Below, piece after piece: positions 33,197-40,149 of a stretch of DNA of 40,149 bases (its first letter is position 1; each line of letters begins with the position of its first letter). Origin of the DNA: Lachnospiraceae bacterium (GTDB lineage: Bacteria > Bacillota > Clostridia > Lachnospirales > Lachnospiraceae); the NCBI GenBank assembly GCA_017450065.1, contig JAFSYI010000003.1:1-40149 (forward strand). The letters are read 5' to 3'. The notes under the pieces are model-generated. The model did not search any database, was not told the origin of the DNA, and saw only the letters and a list, made by a program, of their open reading frames with translations. A program made the position numbers and the translations under genes.

Positions 33197-34747
33197 TTAA
33201 CTTTCTTTTCGAATAATTTCATTGTCATGATGGCTGTCCATCCTTGTCCGGGCTCCCATGGCCTTTAACTCCTTCTTTCGCTCATACATCATTTTATCTG
33301 CTCTTTCAAATACATCCTTAAGCTGGCTGTCTCCCTGTTCAAGAACAGAGCATCCTATCGAGACGACCACTGCGTTCTCTTTGATATTCTCTTCAACTTT
33401 ACGGTTCAGCTCATCTATAACTTCAAGCATAGAATCATAGCCTTTTCCCTGAAGAATGATTACAAATTCATCCCCTCCGATCCTGAATACCGCACCCTGC
33501 TTGAAATACTCACAGATAAGAGAACATGCTTCCTTGATCAGCCTGTCTCCGGCCGCATGTCCCTGCGTATCATTTGCATATTTCAGGCCGTTGATATCCC
33601 CCACCACGACCCCGATATTCTGTACATCACCGGCCTGTATCCGGCTGTTGATGATCTTTTCGTTTTCTGAATAAGCATGTTTGTTACGTACGCCTGTCAT
33701 GGGATCAGTATTCGCCAGATCCTTAAAGGTCCTGCTGGTTTCCTTCTCCTCTTCAAGCTGTTCACTTGAAAATCTTTTTAACTGTAACAAAAGAACCGTG
33801 GCCAGAGCCACTACGGCTACAAGGGTAAAAATGATCTGATATCTGCTGTATCTGATATTTCTTTCACTGATATAACCGATCTGATCACGGATCACACTGT
33901 CACGGATAAGGACCGCAATTTCCCAGCCGGCATCCTGTATGGGAACATACCACAATGTCTCTTCCGAGTTACCTGAATCAAATGTTACGCTTCCTCCCTG
34001 CCCGTTCTCGAAATTCTTAAGGTTTTCATTCCATACGTCTTCGGAAACGATACCGTGTAACACATCAAGGAAATTATGCTTCAATATCACAGGTCCGAGT
34101 TCGGTATCGGACAGGTTCACTCCGTTTTTTGTATACAGGGCGAAATGGGTCCTGCTCTGATCATCTAATGCAAGCAGATCTACTATATCCTGGATATCAA
34201 GCTGAACAAAGCAGGCCTTGAATGGTTTCCCCATGATCGAAAGATCCGGAGTCGGTATAGCAAGGCACAGCTGTTTGGAGGATCCATAAACCGAAACAGT
34301 AGTGATGATCCTGTCATTTAACTGCACATCCGCCAGAAACTCATGCCGGCTTCTGCCCGTATAAGTAGTATATTGGGTATATACTATATTATCTTCATCA
34401 ACCAGTGCGAACCGGTTAAGATTCAATAATGATTTGACCCAGCCGATATTATGCCGCAGTTCTTCCTGTGACCCTATTTCCTCCGCCTTGATCAGGGCAA
34501 CCGCTTTTTCCATCTGTTCAAAGTTGCTGTTGATATGATTCGTAATGGTTTTCGCACGCCGGTCAGCCATTGCTTCAAGATAGAATGAGCTGACTGCCGA
34601 AACTGCTTCATCCGTGGCAGCACCTGTCTGCCTGGAAGCCCATAACGTATTGCCCATCACCATCGCAACAACCAGCATACTGCCTATTACGGCTGTCAAT
34701 ACAATTGTTCTGTTTGTTATCTTTTTCTTCTCTTTTATATCTTTCAT
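33197..34747 (-). CDS. Membrane diguanylate cyclase with extracytoplasmic sensor
   Basis: A 516-residue protein. Membrane helices at about 14-36 and 303-322 enclose a ~265-residue extracytoplasmic Cache-like sensor. A short linker leads to a GGDEF domain (about 345-505) with NTDPMTGVRNK and the intact catalytic motif RIGGDEF (GGDEF at 424-428), so it should make cyclic di-GMP. The inhibitory I-site (RxxD five residues before GGDEF) is absent: the stretch is KQGAVF. Its start codon overlaps the stop of the sugar-binding lipoprotein gene (ATGA), so the two are made together and the lipoprotein probably reports ligand to this sensor. Confidence 0.92.
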   Translation of the reverse strand: MKDIKEKKKITNRTIVLTAVIGSMLVVAMVMGNTLWASRQTGAATDEAVSAVSSFYLEAMADRRAKTITNHINSNFEQMEKAVALIKAEEIGSQEELRHNIGWVKSLLNLNRFALVDEDNIVYTQYTTYTGRSRHEFLADVQLNDRIITTVSVYGSSKQLCLAIPTPDLSIMGKPFKACFVQLDIQDIVDLLALDDQSRTHFALYTKNGVNLSDTELGPVILKHNFLDVLHGIVSEDVWNENLKNFENGQGGSVTFDSGNSEETLWYVPIQDAGWEIAVLIRDSVIRDQIGYISERNIRYSRYQIIFTLVAVVALATVLLLQLKRFSSEQLEEEKETSRTFKDLANTDPMTGVRNKHAYSENEKIINSRIQAGDVQNIGVVVGDINGLKYANDTQGHAAGDRLIKEACSLICEYFKQGAVFRIGGDEFVIILQGKGYDSMLEVIDELNRKVEENIKENAVVVSIGCSVLEQGDSQLKDVFERADKMMYERKKELKAMGARTRMDSHHDNEIIRKES

Positions 34748-35820
34748 AGGATATCACCATACAGCAGTTCAAGCATCTGAGCCGCATCCTCCTGATAGAT
34801 CACCGTTGTCATTTCATCAGTCTTTTCAGGAAACAGCTCTCCGGGCAGGTTCCCGTCTGCAATCTTGACCGCAACCTGGATCGTATCAAAGCCGATAGAG
34901 TAGCAATCCTGTACTCCCATGCAATAGATAACTCCATCCTTTAAATAATGCAGTGCTTCCTCATCGTGATCCATTCCTACGATAACAGCACTGCTCCCCT
35001 TTTCCGTGATCGCTCTGGCGGCACCGACGGGATTACTCATATTGCAGCATACGATCCCGTCAAGGTCCGGGGTATCCTGCAGGATCTTCAATGTGAGTTC
35101 ATAAGCTTTATCAACGGAATCCATATCATATTCCTTAGCCACGATCTCCATGTCACTGTACTTTGCGATGGTATCCGCAGCGCCTCTCGCACGGTCTTCA
35201 TGACAAGGAGCGCCTTCGGTTCCCACGAGTATCGCAACCTTTCCCCTATGATCCAGTTTTTCGCAGAGAGCCTCAGTCAGGTCCGCTCCATCCCGGTAAT
35301 TATGGGTATTGCCCACATATGCGATCCTTTTGCATCCTTCCTCTGCATCCGAGCTTGAAAAAGTCATAACCTTTTTCCCGGAATCCACCATCTCATCAAG
35401 GACAGGAGAAATTATCTTTTCATCCGCAACATCAACACCGATGACATCATAGTCCTTTTCTCCGGCTTCACCCAGTCTTTTTATCTGATCTTCCGCAGAT
35501 GCTCCTTCCGGTGCCATATACTCATAGGTAACCCTTACCCCTCTGTCGAGAAACTGTCGCTGTGCATCTTCCATACCAAGCGCAACAGCATCCCACCACG
35601 GGTGTACCGTCTTATACGTGAAATAAAAATTGTATTGATCCTTCTTGGGTATATACTGATCGAGTTCATGGTCAAAATCCACCGCACTGCGCACAGACTG
35701 TGTTTCGACCCTCTGAGATTCACCGTGTTCCTCCACGGCCGGAGGAGCAGATGAACATGCAGCCAGAATAAGCAATGATGTCAGACAGGCAAATGATATT
35801 ACTGTTTTTTTTGATGTCAC
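34744..35820 (-). CDS. Sugar-binding lipoprotein (RbsB/LacI-type periplasmic-binding fold)
   Basis: A 358-residue lipoprotein with lipobox LAAC (Cys22). The mature part has the class-I binding fold: NFYFTYKTVHPWWDAVALG at the start, DVIGVDVADEKI, VGTEGAPCHEDRARGAAD, DGIVCCNMSNPVGAARAI and GMDHDEEALHYLKDGVIYCMGVQD, as in ribose- or galactose-binding proteins. No ABC permease or ATPase gene is adjacent; instead it is fused by a 4-bp stop/start overlap to a diguanylate cyclase gene. A sensory role linked to c-di-GMP is therefore likely (inference). The start is GTG with AAAGGATG upstream; an extended -10 box is at 35860-35855. Confidence 0.9.
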   Translation of the reverse strand: MTSKKTVISFACLTSLLILAACSSAPPAVEEHGESQRVETQSVRSAVDFDHELDQYIPKKDQYNFYFTYKTVHPWWDAVALGMEDAQRQFLDRGVRVTYEYMAPEGASAEDQIKRLGEAGEKDYDVIGVDVADEKIISPVLDEMVDSGKKVMTFSSSDAEEGCKRIAYVGNTHNYRDGADLTEALCEKLDHRGKVAILVGTEGAPCHEDRARGAADTIAKYSDMEIVAKEYDMDSVDKAYELTLKILQDTPDLDGIVCCNMSNPVGAARAITEKGSSAVIVGMDHDEEALHYLKDGVIYCMGVQDCYSIGFDTIQVAVKIADGNLPGELFPEKTDEMTTVIYQEDAAQMLELLYGDIL

Positions 35821-35854
35821 TGTATATTCACATCCTTTTATATTCTTTTATGTC

Positions 35855-35863
35855 ATTATAGCA
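35855..35863 (-). promoter_or_regulatory. Extended -10 promoter of the lipoprotein/cyclase pair
   Basis: TG-C-TATAAT is read on the minus strand about 35 bp before the GTG start of the sugar-binding lipoprotein. The -35 region is weak, as allowed for extended -10 promoters. It overlaps the end of the small ORF at 35856-35939. Confidence 0.5.
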
Positions 35864-35939
35864 CATTCTGTGAAACAGTAAGAGTTATATTTGTTTGTGT
35901 ATTTTCTGCTTTTTTCTTAAGGTTTTCGATAAGCTTCAT
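35856..35939 (-). CDS. Possible 27-residue peptide
   Basis: MKLIENLKKKAENTQTNITL followed by TVSQNVL. A good ribosome site (AGGGGG) lies seven bases before the ATG. The N-terminal half is basic and amphipathic. I recognise no family. It could be a small peptide gene, a leader for the downstream lipoprotein/cyclase pair, or chance. The intergenic stretch 35821-36067 holds nothing else I can support. Confidence 0.35.
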   Translation of the reverse strand: MKLIENLKKKAENTQTNITLTVSQNVL

Positions 35940-36067
35940 GTTGATACCCCCTTTAATACATTCTTTATTGTTTTATACGATCAGGCATCGTACTATGGCA
36001 ATAAAATTTCAAGCATCCATATAATACCACAAATATCAGCATCGAGATAACAACTTTTCTGTCAGTT

Positions 36068-37438
36068 TCACAATCTTAGAAATATGAGGAACATAACGAT
36101 AGCGAAGCCCGCAACAAACGCCATGGTTCCCTTGTCGTTATCTTTATGAGATGCAATATGGGGGATCTCTTCGATCGTAGTATAGATCAGTGCTCCGCCT
36201 GCTACTGCCATTATATACGGGAGTGAACCGGGGAACAGAACAACTATCACGACAGTAACTGCACCAAGAATCGGAATGGGAACACCTGATACCACTCCCA
36301 TAAAGAATGCCTTACCCTCTCCGGTACCTTGTTCTCTTATCGGAAATGACACGTAGATCGCCTCCGGAATATTTTGAAATGCGATCGCCATTGCCAGAAC
36401 CACCGCTACCGATGAAGATATCCACTCTGTCTTCATAAAATGAGCTGCATATATCGCTCCCAAGGCAATTCCCTCAGGTATATGATGGATAACTTCGGTC
36501 AGCATGACCTTAACATCCGGAGCCAGCCTGCTCTCAGGGCCCTCTGTTATATCGGAATAAATGTGTGTGTGAGGTACGATCCGGTCAAACAGTATCTGGA
36601 TCAACACCCCCAGGGAAAAACATATTGTCACCGGGATGATCCCGTTCACATCTACTCTGCCCAATCCATCTATGGCAGGTTCTATCATCCCCCACACCGC
36701 TATCGAAAACATGATACCCGAAGCACATCCTGCCAAAATCATACGTATGTCATCCGGGAAGCGCTGCTTTTTTGCGTATATTACAGCAGAACCAAGAAGT
36801 GTTCCGATAAGGGGGATGAGCATTCCGAATATCGTTTCACTGTCAGCCAGAGTCTGCGACCTGTCAAGATATGTAATAAGTGAACGGAATCCGATAAATA
36901 TGAGTATCGTTCCGCCCATGATCTCGGATCCGGACTTATAGCGGTCACCAAAGGCACTTCCTATTCCGACTCCCGCTGCCGAGATGATAAAAGTGATAAC
37001 CCCTATAACACTCACGGCCAGAATCACATTAGCAAGATTCCCCGCCTCAAGAACCTTTACCGGGACAGCAACAAATGTTATTCCGACAGCCAGCGCATCG
37101 ATACTGGTTGCCACCGCCATCATGAACATTGTCTTAATATCAAAACCGGGAGAAAGCTCTTCTTCAGGCGAAAGTGCCTCCCTTATCATATTAAACCCTA
37201 TAAGCGAAAGCAATCCGAAAGCTACCCACGGAGCGATCATACTTATATACTTTTCAAATCTCTCCCCGATAAGGAAACCGGTCAAAGGCATTACTGCCTG
37301 AAACGATCCGAACCAGATGCCGCACAGAAAATATTCCTTTGGTGTAACCCTGCCTGCTGCCAGTCCCTTACATATAGACACTGCAAATGCATCCATAGCA
37401 AGTCCGCCCGACAAAAGGATCAGCTCAAACAAACCCAT
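36068..37438 (-). CDS. MntP-like and ZIP-like metal transporter fusion
   Basis: A 456-residue membrane protein made of two transporter families. Residues 1-190 resemble MntP manganese exporters (SGGLAMDAFAVSICKGL with the conserved Asp, and ATSIDALAVGITFV). Residues about 200-456 resemble ZIP transporters: TEVIHHIPEGIALGAIYAA (H-x-x-PEG) and MAIAFQNIPEAIYVSFP are the two metal-binding helices, and EEIPHIASH is near the end. There is no frameshift or stop between them, and the ATG has GGGAG at a good distance. MntP proteins export Mn(II), whereas ZIP proteins usually bring Zn, Mn or Fe into the cytosol, so one chain carries modules of usually opposite direction. No Mn riboswitch is seen; the gene follows the UPF0303 gene after 25 bp. 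Confidence 0.88.
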   Translation of the reverse strand: MGLFELILLSGGLAMDAFAVSICKGLAAGRVTPKEYFLCGIWFGSFQAVMPLTGFLIGERFEKYISMIAPWVAFGLLSLIGFNMIREALSPEEELSPGFDIKTMFMMAVATSIDALAVGITFVAVPVKVLEAGNLANVILAVSVIGVITFIISAAGVGIGSAFGDRYKSGSEIMGGTILIFIGFRSLITYLDRSQTLADSETIFGMLIPLIGTLLGSAVIYAKKQRFPDDIRMILAGCASGIMFSIAVWGMIEPAIDGLGRVDVNGIIPVTICFSLGVLIQILFDRIVPHTHIYSDITEGPESRLAPDVKVMLTEVIHHIPEGIALGAIYAAHFMKTEWISSSVAVVLAMAIAFQNIPEAIYVSFPIREQGTGEGKAFFMGVVSGVPIPILGAVTVVIVVLFPGSLPYIMAVAGGALIYTTIEEIPHIASHKDNDKGTMAFVAGFAIVMFLIFLRL

Positions 37439-37463
37439 TTATACATCTCCCGGACAAATCATC

Positions 37464-37964
37464 TTATTTCCCTATAATAATACTACTTTCAGCTCCGCCC
37501 AAATACTGTTCCAATGCATCCACTATCAATTTATGATCTTCCAAATGAGGAAGGCCGGAAACACATATAGTTCCTATTACCCCTGCATTTTTAACTGTTA
37601 ACGGGAATCCTCCTCCGCAACACGCATACTCATTCTCGGGCATTCTTTTGTTTTCGGGTGAACTTCCGGAAAGCTGTACATCTATCCAAAAACGCAGAGA
37701 ACACTTCTGTGTCATATCCACAGTCTTTGCCTTTGCTCTTAACCATAGCTGGTTGTTCTCATTAGTGCCGTCAGGGAAAAAACAGAATACTGTAAGATGG
37801 TTTATCCTTATCTCGATTGCTACAGGACCGCTGCAGTCTTTACTTTTTTCATATATGAAGCCACCCAGTTTCAGGGCTTCGGTCTGGGAGAACGAATCGA
37901 AGACAAGATTCTTCTCTTCTTCTATGCATCTTTGTTCTATTTCTCTTATTTCCTGTTTATTCAT
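37464..37964 (-). CDS. UPF0303 / HbpS-like family protein
   Basis: A 166-residue protein of the UPF0303 family (heme-binding-protein HbpS-like fold), with FDSFSQTEALKLGGFIYEK, NENNQLWLRAKAKTVDM and YACCGGGFPLTVKNAGVIGT followed by CVSGLPHLEDH. Function is uncertain; related proteins bind heme or cofactors. I chose the ATG at 37964, with AAGGAGG seven bases upstream, because it gives the family's usual length. The frame is open further up to 38111, and an ATG at 38072 has its own AGGAG eight bases upstream, so a form extended by 36 residues is possible. It probably shares a message with the MntP-ZIP gene. Confidence 0.8.
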   Translation of the reverse strand: MNKQEIREIEQRCIEEEKNLVFDSFSQTEALKLGGFIYEKSKDCSGPVAIEIRINHLTVFCFFPDGTNENNQLWLRAKAKTVDMTQKCSLRFWIDVQLSGSSPENKRMPENEYACCGGGFPLTVKNAGVIGTICVSGLPHLEDHKLIVDALEQYLGGAESSIIIGK

Positions 37965-38138
37965 TGAAACCTCCTTTTTTACTGTATTATGGCCAGATAG
38001 TAATCTCGCCAAACTGACTGTTTCTGTTCCATTCTCAGGCAAATCGTTGTTCAGAATCTCCATGCTCATCATATTGTGGTCTCCTATGAATTCCTTAAAT
38101 AATTGTAACACATGTCATCGCACAAAAACAGGCCGCTT

Positions 38139-39671
38139 TCACCATGTTAATTCCCGGGTTCCGATCTTTTCCCTGAATCTGACATCATGTTCCACAAGAA
38201 GCATTGTGGGCTTGTATTGTAAGATCAGCTTTTCAATCTGCATCCGCGAGAATACATCGATGTAATTAAGCGGCTCATCCCATATGTACAGATGCGCCGG
38301 CGTAATAAGACTTGCTGCAATGAGCACTTTTTTCTTCTGACCTTCGGAAAAATCACTCATATCCTTACCAAAATGCTCCCTTTCAAGATCAAGCTGCCTT
38401 AATACGGCAAGAAACAGGCTTTCATTAAGACCTGCTGCATCCGCATATTCCTTAAGAGTACCCCTAAGGAACGATGTATCCTGGTTTATATAGGATATCT
38501 TAAGTCCTGATGCAACCCTTAGTTCTCCAGTCACATTGATCCCGCTGTATTTTACCTTACCCTGATCCTCTGACGCTTCCTGCAATATCGCTTTAATGAG
38601 GCTCGTCTTGCCGCATCCGTTTCTGCCGGACAGGAATACTCTCTCATCCTGCCTTATATGAAATGTAAGATCCGTAAAAAGAGGAGCTCCGTGATCATAC
38701 GAAAGCGCCAGATCCTTCGCTTCTATAAGCGTATCCTTATGATACTTAAGCGGACCGATCTTAAGATCCGTAATCTGCTCTATATCCTTCAGCAGACCTT
38801 CCTTTTTCGCGATCTCCCTGTCCATCCTCTTCTCATATGACTTGACTCTGGCCTGCATCTTCTTGGTCTTGGCACCGATATATGAGCGCGTTGAGATGTT
38901 TCTCTCGGGCTCTTTGAGCGGATCAAAACCAATCTTGGTATTCTCGTTTTTTACTGCCCAACGATCACTTCTGTCTGCAGCTGCCTTAAGCTTGCCTATC
39001 TCTTTTATGTGCTTTTCATTCTCTGTCCTGGCAAAAGCATCGGCTCTTTCCTTGTTCTCCTGCCAGGAAGAGAAATTCCCTGCCTGTACTTCAACACTGT
39101 TGCGGTTAAGCACCAGTACGTGATCTGTAACAGCATCCAGCAGATCTCTGTCATGCGACACCAGGATAAATCCTTTTTTAGTCTTAAGATATTCTTTCAC
39201 TGACTTCCGCGCATCTTTATCAAGATGATTGGTCGGTTCGTCTATCAGAAGCATCTCATCATCCGATGCGAAAAGAACCGCAAGCATCACCCGGGTACGC
39301 TCCCCGTAACTTAAAGTTCCAAACGACCTGTACATGCATTCGGGATCCATCCCTATCTGACTTAACTGAACCAGGATCTGCCATTTTTCCACCTGCGGCT
39401 TCCAGATATTAACCAGTTCTGCAGCTGTTTTATCCAGATCACTCGCGGAAACGGCATATGGAAAACAGTCAAATACCGTTCCGCATGATATGCTTCCGGA
39501 ATATTCATATTTCCCCATAAAAAGATTAAGGAGTGTGGTCTTGCCCTTGCCGTTCCGGCCGATCAGGCCGAGCTTCCACGATGTGTCGATACTGAAACTG
39601 ACATCTTCGAATACATTGTCACCGCTGCCTTCGTATGAAAAAGTAAGACCACTAACCTGTAACTGAGCCAT
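38139..39671 (-). CDS. Lsa-like ABC-F ribosome-protection-type ATPase
   Basis: A 510-residue soluble protein with two ABC domains and no membrane helices. Domain 1 has Walker A GRNGKGKTTL, signature LSYGERTRV and Walker B LLIDEPTNHLD; a charged interdomain linker follows (about 190-300), with KSYEKRMDREIAKKEGLLKD; domain 2 has GRNGCGKTSL, FSEGQKKKVLIA and LYIWDEPLNYID. The order and wording are closest to Lsa-type ABC-F proteins, which displace lincosamides, pleuromutilins and streptogramin A from the ribosome; an actual resistance phenotype is not proven by sequence. The ATG at 39671 has GGAGGTGAT just upstream; the longer frame to 39695 would put the site inside the gene. A ~290-base leader with attenuator precedes it. 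Confidence 0.9.
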   Translation of the reverse strand: MAQLQVSGLTFSYEGSGDNVFEDVSFSIDTSWKLGLIGRNGKGKTTLLNLFMGKYEYSGSISCGTVFDCFPYAVSASDLDKTAAELVNIWKPQVEKWQILVQLSQIGMDPECMYRSFGTLSYGERTRVMLAVLFASDDEMLLIDEPTNHLDKDARKSVKEYLKTKKGFILVSHDRDLLDAVTDHVLVLNRNSVEVQAGNFSSWQENKERADAFARTENEKHIKEIGKLKAAADRSDRWAVKNENTKIGFDPLKEPERNISTRSYIGAKTKKMQARVKSYEKRMDREIAKKEGLLKDIEQITDLKIGPLKYHKDTLIEAKDLALSYDHGAPLFTDLTFHIRQDERVFLSGRNGCGKTSLIKAILQEASEDQGKVKYSGINVTGELRVASGLKISYINQDTSFLRGTLKEYADAAGLNESLFLAVLRQLDLEREHFGKDMSDFSEGQKKKVLIAASLITPAHLYIWDEPLNYIDVFSRMQIEKLILQYKPTMLLVEHDVRFREKIGTRELTW

Positions 39672-39728
39672 AAATATCACCTCCAAATTTAACACAAGAC
39701 AGAAGAACCGTCCCGTGTCTTACAGGGC

Positions 39729-39762
39729 AAAAAAAATCTACTGTCGGATATACCGAAAGCAG
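39729..39762 (-). terminator. Attenuator-type terminator before the ABC-F gene
   Basis: On the minus strand CTGCTTTCGG-TATAT-CCGACAGTAG forms a stem of about nine pairs with one mismatch, followed by eight T residues. It ends 58 bp before the ABC-F start codon and so lies in its leader. The 5' arm CTTTCGG could instead pair with CCGAAAG upstream at about 39865, which would prevent terminator formation. Confidence 0.65.
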
Positions 39763-39781
39763 ACCATACGTAACCGAAGAC

Positions 39782-39853
39782 TTATATATGCCAAAAGGGC
39801 ATCATCATAAATGATGGCTTCAGAAAATCACGATGATCCAATCCGGCATACAC
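39782..39853 (-). CDS. Candidate leader peptide of the ABC-F gene
   Basis: A 23-codon ORF from a GTG, preceded by AAAGG eight bases upstream, reading (V)YAGLDHRDFLKPSFMMMPF then WHI. It ends 20 bases before the attenuator stem. Antibiotic-responsive ABC-F genes are often controlled by ribosome stalling on such leaders. The peptide itself is not recognised. Confidence 0.4.
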   Translation of the reverse strand: MYAGLDHRDFLKPSFMMMPFWHI

Positions 39854-39965
39854 AAACAGACCTTTCGGCCCTTTAAACAAAAGTTTGCTTTTACCAAATC
39901 TGATCATCTGTTTTTCATCGGCTCACCCGCACACTGATGTGTGTCCTTTCTTTTTATCTTTCTCA

Positions 39966-39994
39966 ATAATAGCACGGAATATTAAAGTTGTAAA
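39966..39994 (-). promoter_or_regulatory. Promoter of the ABC-F gene
   Basis: On the minus strand TTTACA (39994-39989) and TATTAT (39971-39966) are 17 bp apart. Transcription would begin near 39959, giving a leader of about 290 bases before the ABC-F start. Confidence 0.6.
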
Positions 39995-40034
39995 ACATAA
40001 ATATACATCAGATAACTCTCCTCCGTAAATCATC

Positions 40035-40149
40035 TTATTTCCTCGCCAGAACCGTAATCCATGGCTTACTTTCATGATGATGTGAACTGACTTTTGTAAA
40101 TCCTGCATTTTTTAATGCCGTTTCGATCTCTTTGATCGTGTGGCATTTC
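40035..40149 (-). CDS. C-terminal end of a class I SAM-dependent methyltransferase (partial)
   Basis: The window cuts this gene; only the last 37 codons are present. The reading IKEIETALKNAGFTKVSSHH and then HESKPWITVLARK before TAA has the typical ending of small SAM methyltransferases (helix, AGF turn, beta hairpin with PWxTVxARK). Nothing can be said about substrate. Confidence 0.55.
   Translation of the reverse strand, partial: KCHTIKEIETALKNAGFTKVSSHHHESKPWITVLARK

Noticed and set aside
34434-34445. Further copy of repeat family B (GATTTGACCCA)
   Set aside because: It is inside the cyclase coding region, short, and probably chance.

Overview
The window looks like chromosome of a Clostridia-class Firmicute, most likely a Lachnospiraceae gut or rumen species. 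The support is moderate GC, strong AGGAGG ribosome sites, frequent TTG/GTG starts, and the gene mix: NHLM-type exporter, DUF3021, DUF3798 lipoprotein, arabinan/xylan enzymes with an LplB/LplC-type ABC importer, and an Lsa-like ABC-F protein. Genus and species cannot be fixed from sequence alone.

Region 1 (1-13,970) is the most unusual part. Two small plus-strand genes (362-637, 709-966) encode proteins with near-identical double-glycine leaders followed by about 65-residue, tryptophan/tyrosine-rich cores. Facing them is a minus-strand operon of about 12.5 kb: STAS protein, DUF3021 membrane protein, short HlyD-like adaptor, C39-peptidase ABC exporter, second NHLM ABC exporter, SpoIIE-phosphatase/RsbW-like-kinase sensor, Hpt protein, DUF3798 lipoprotein and hybrid histidine kinase. 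It therefore joins a leader-cleaving exporter to two signalling circuits (partner switching and phosphorelay). No peptide-modifying enzyme is present. The peptide promoter, the operon promoter and a third leftward promoter share one operator, CCRAATA-N14-CCGAATA, placed 33-34 bp before a -10 box. The 21-bp direct-repeat spacing and the DUF3021 gene both point to a LytTR-type activator that is not in the window.

Region 2 (13,970-24,140) is for hemicellulose use: a plus-strand carboxylesterase, then on the minus strand GH51 arabinofuranosidase, a small Cys-rich DUF6171-like protein, GH43 enzyme, two CUT1 permeases and an acidic-linker sugar-binding lipoprotein. A YesN-like response regulator with an altered receiver follows but is more likely the last gene of the next unit.

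Region 3 (24,140-33,200, all minus) has an unrecognised coiled-coil protein with an ABC-2 exporter pair and the response regulator, then a run HAD phosphatase / FdhD / large membrane-anchored lysozyme-like protein / DUF3592-like protein / HI0933-type flavoprotein, and a broken chemotaxis-receptor fragment.

Region 4 (33,200-40,149, all minus) has a sugar-binding lipoprotein translationally coupled to a membrane diguanylate cyclase, a MntP-ZIP metal transporter fusion, a UPF0303 protein, an Lsa-like ABC-F protein with a long leader that looks like a transcription attenuator, and the end of a methyltransferase gene.

Two families of short dispersed repeats (ends GGTTCTGAATAGTTACC and ATGATTTAGGGGTCAAAACTAT) are scattered between genes. 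No tRNA, rRNA, CRISPR array or recognisable transposase was seen.
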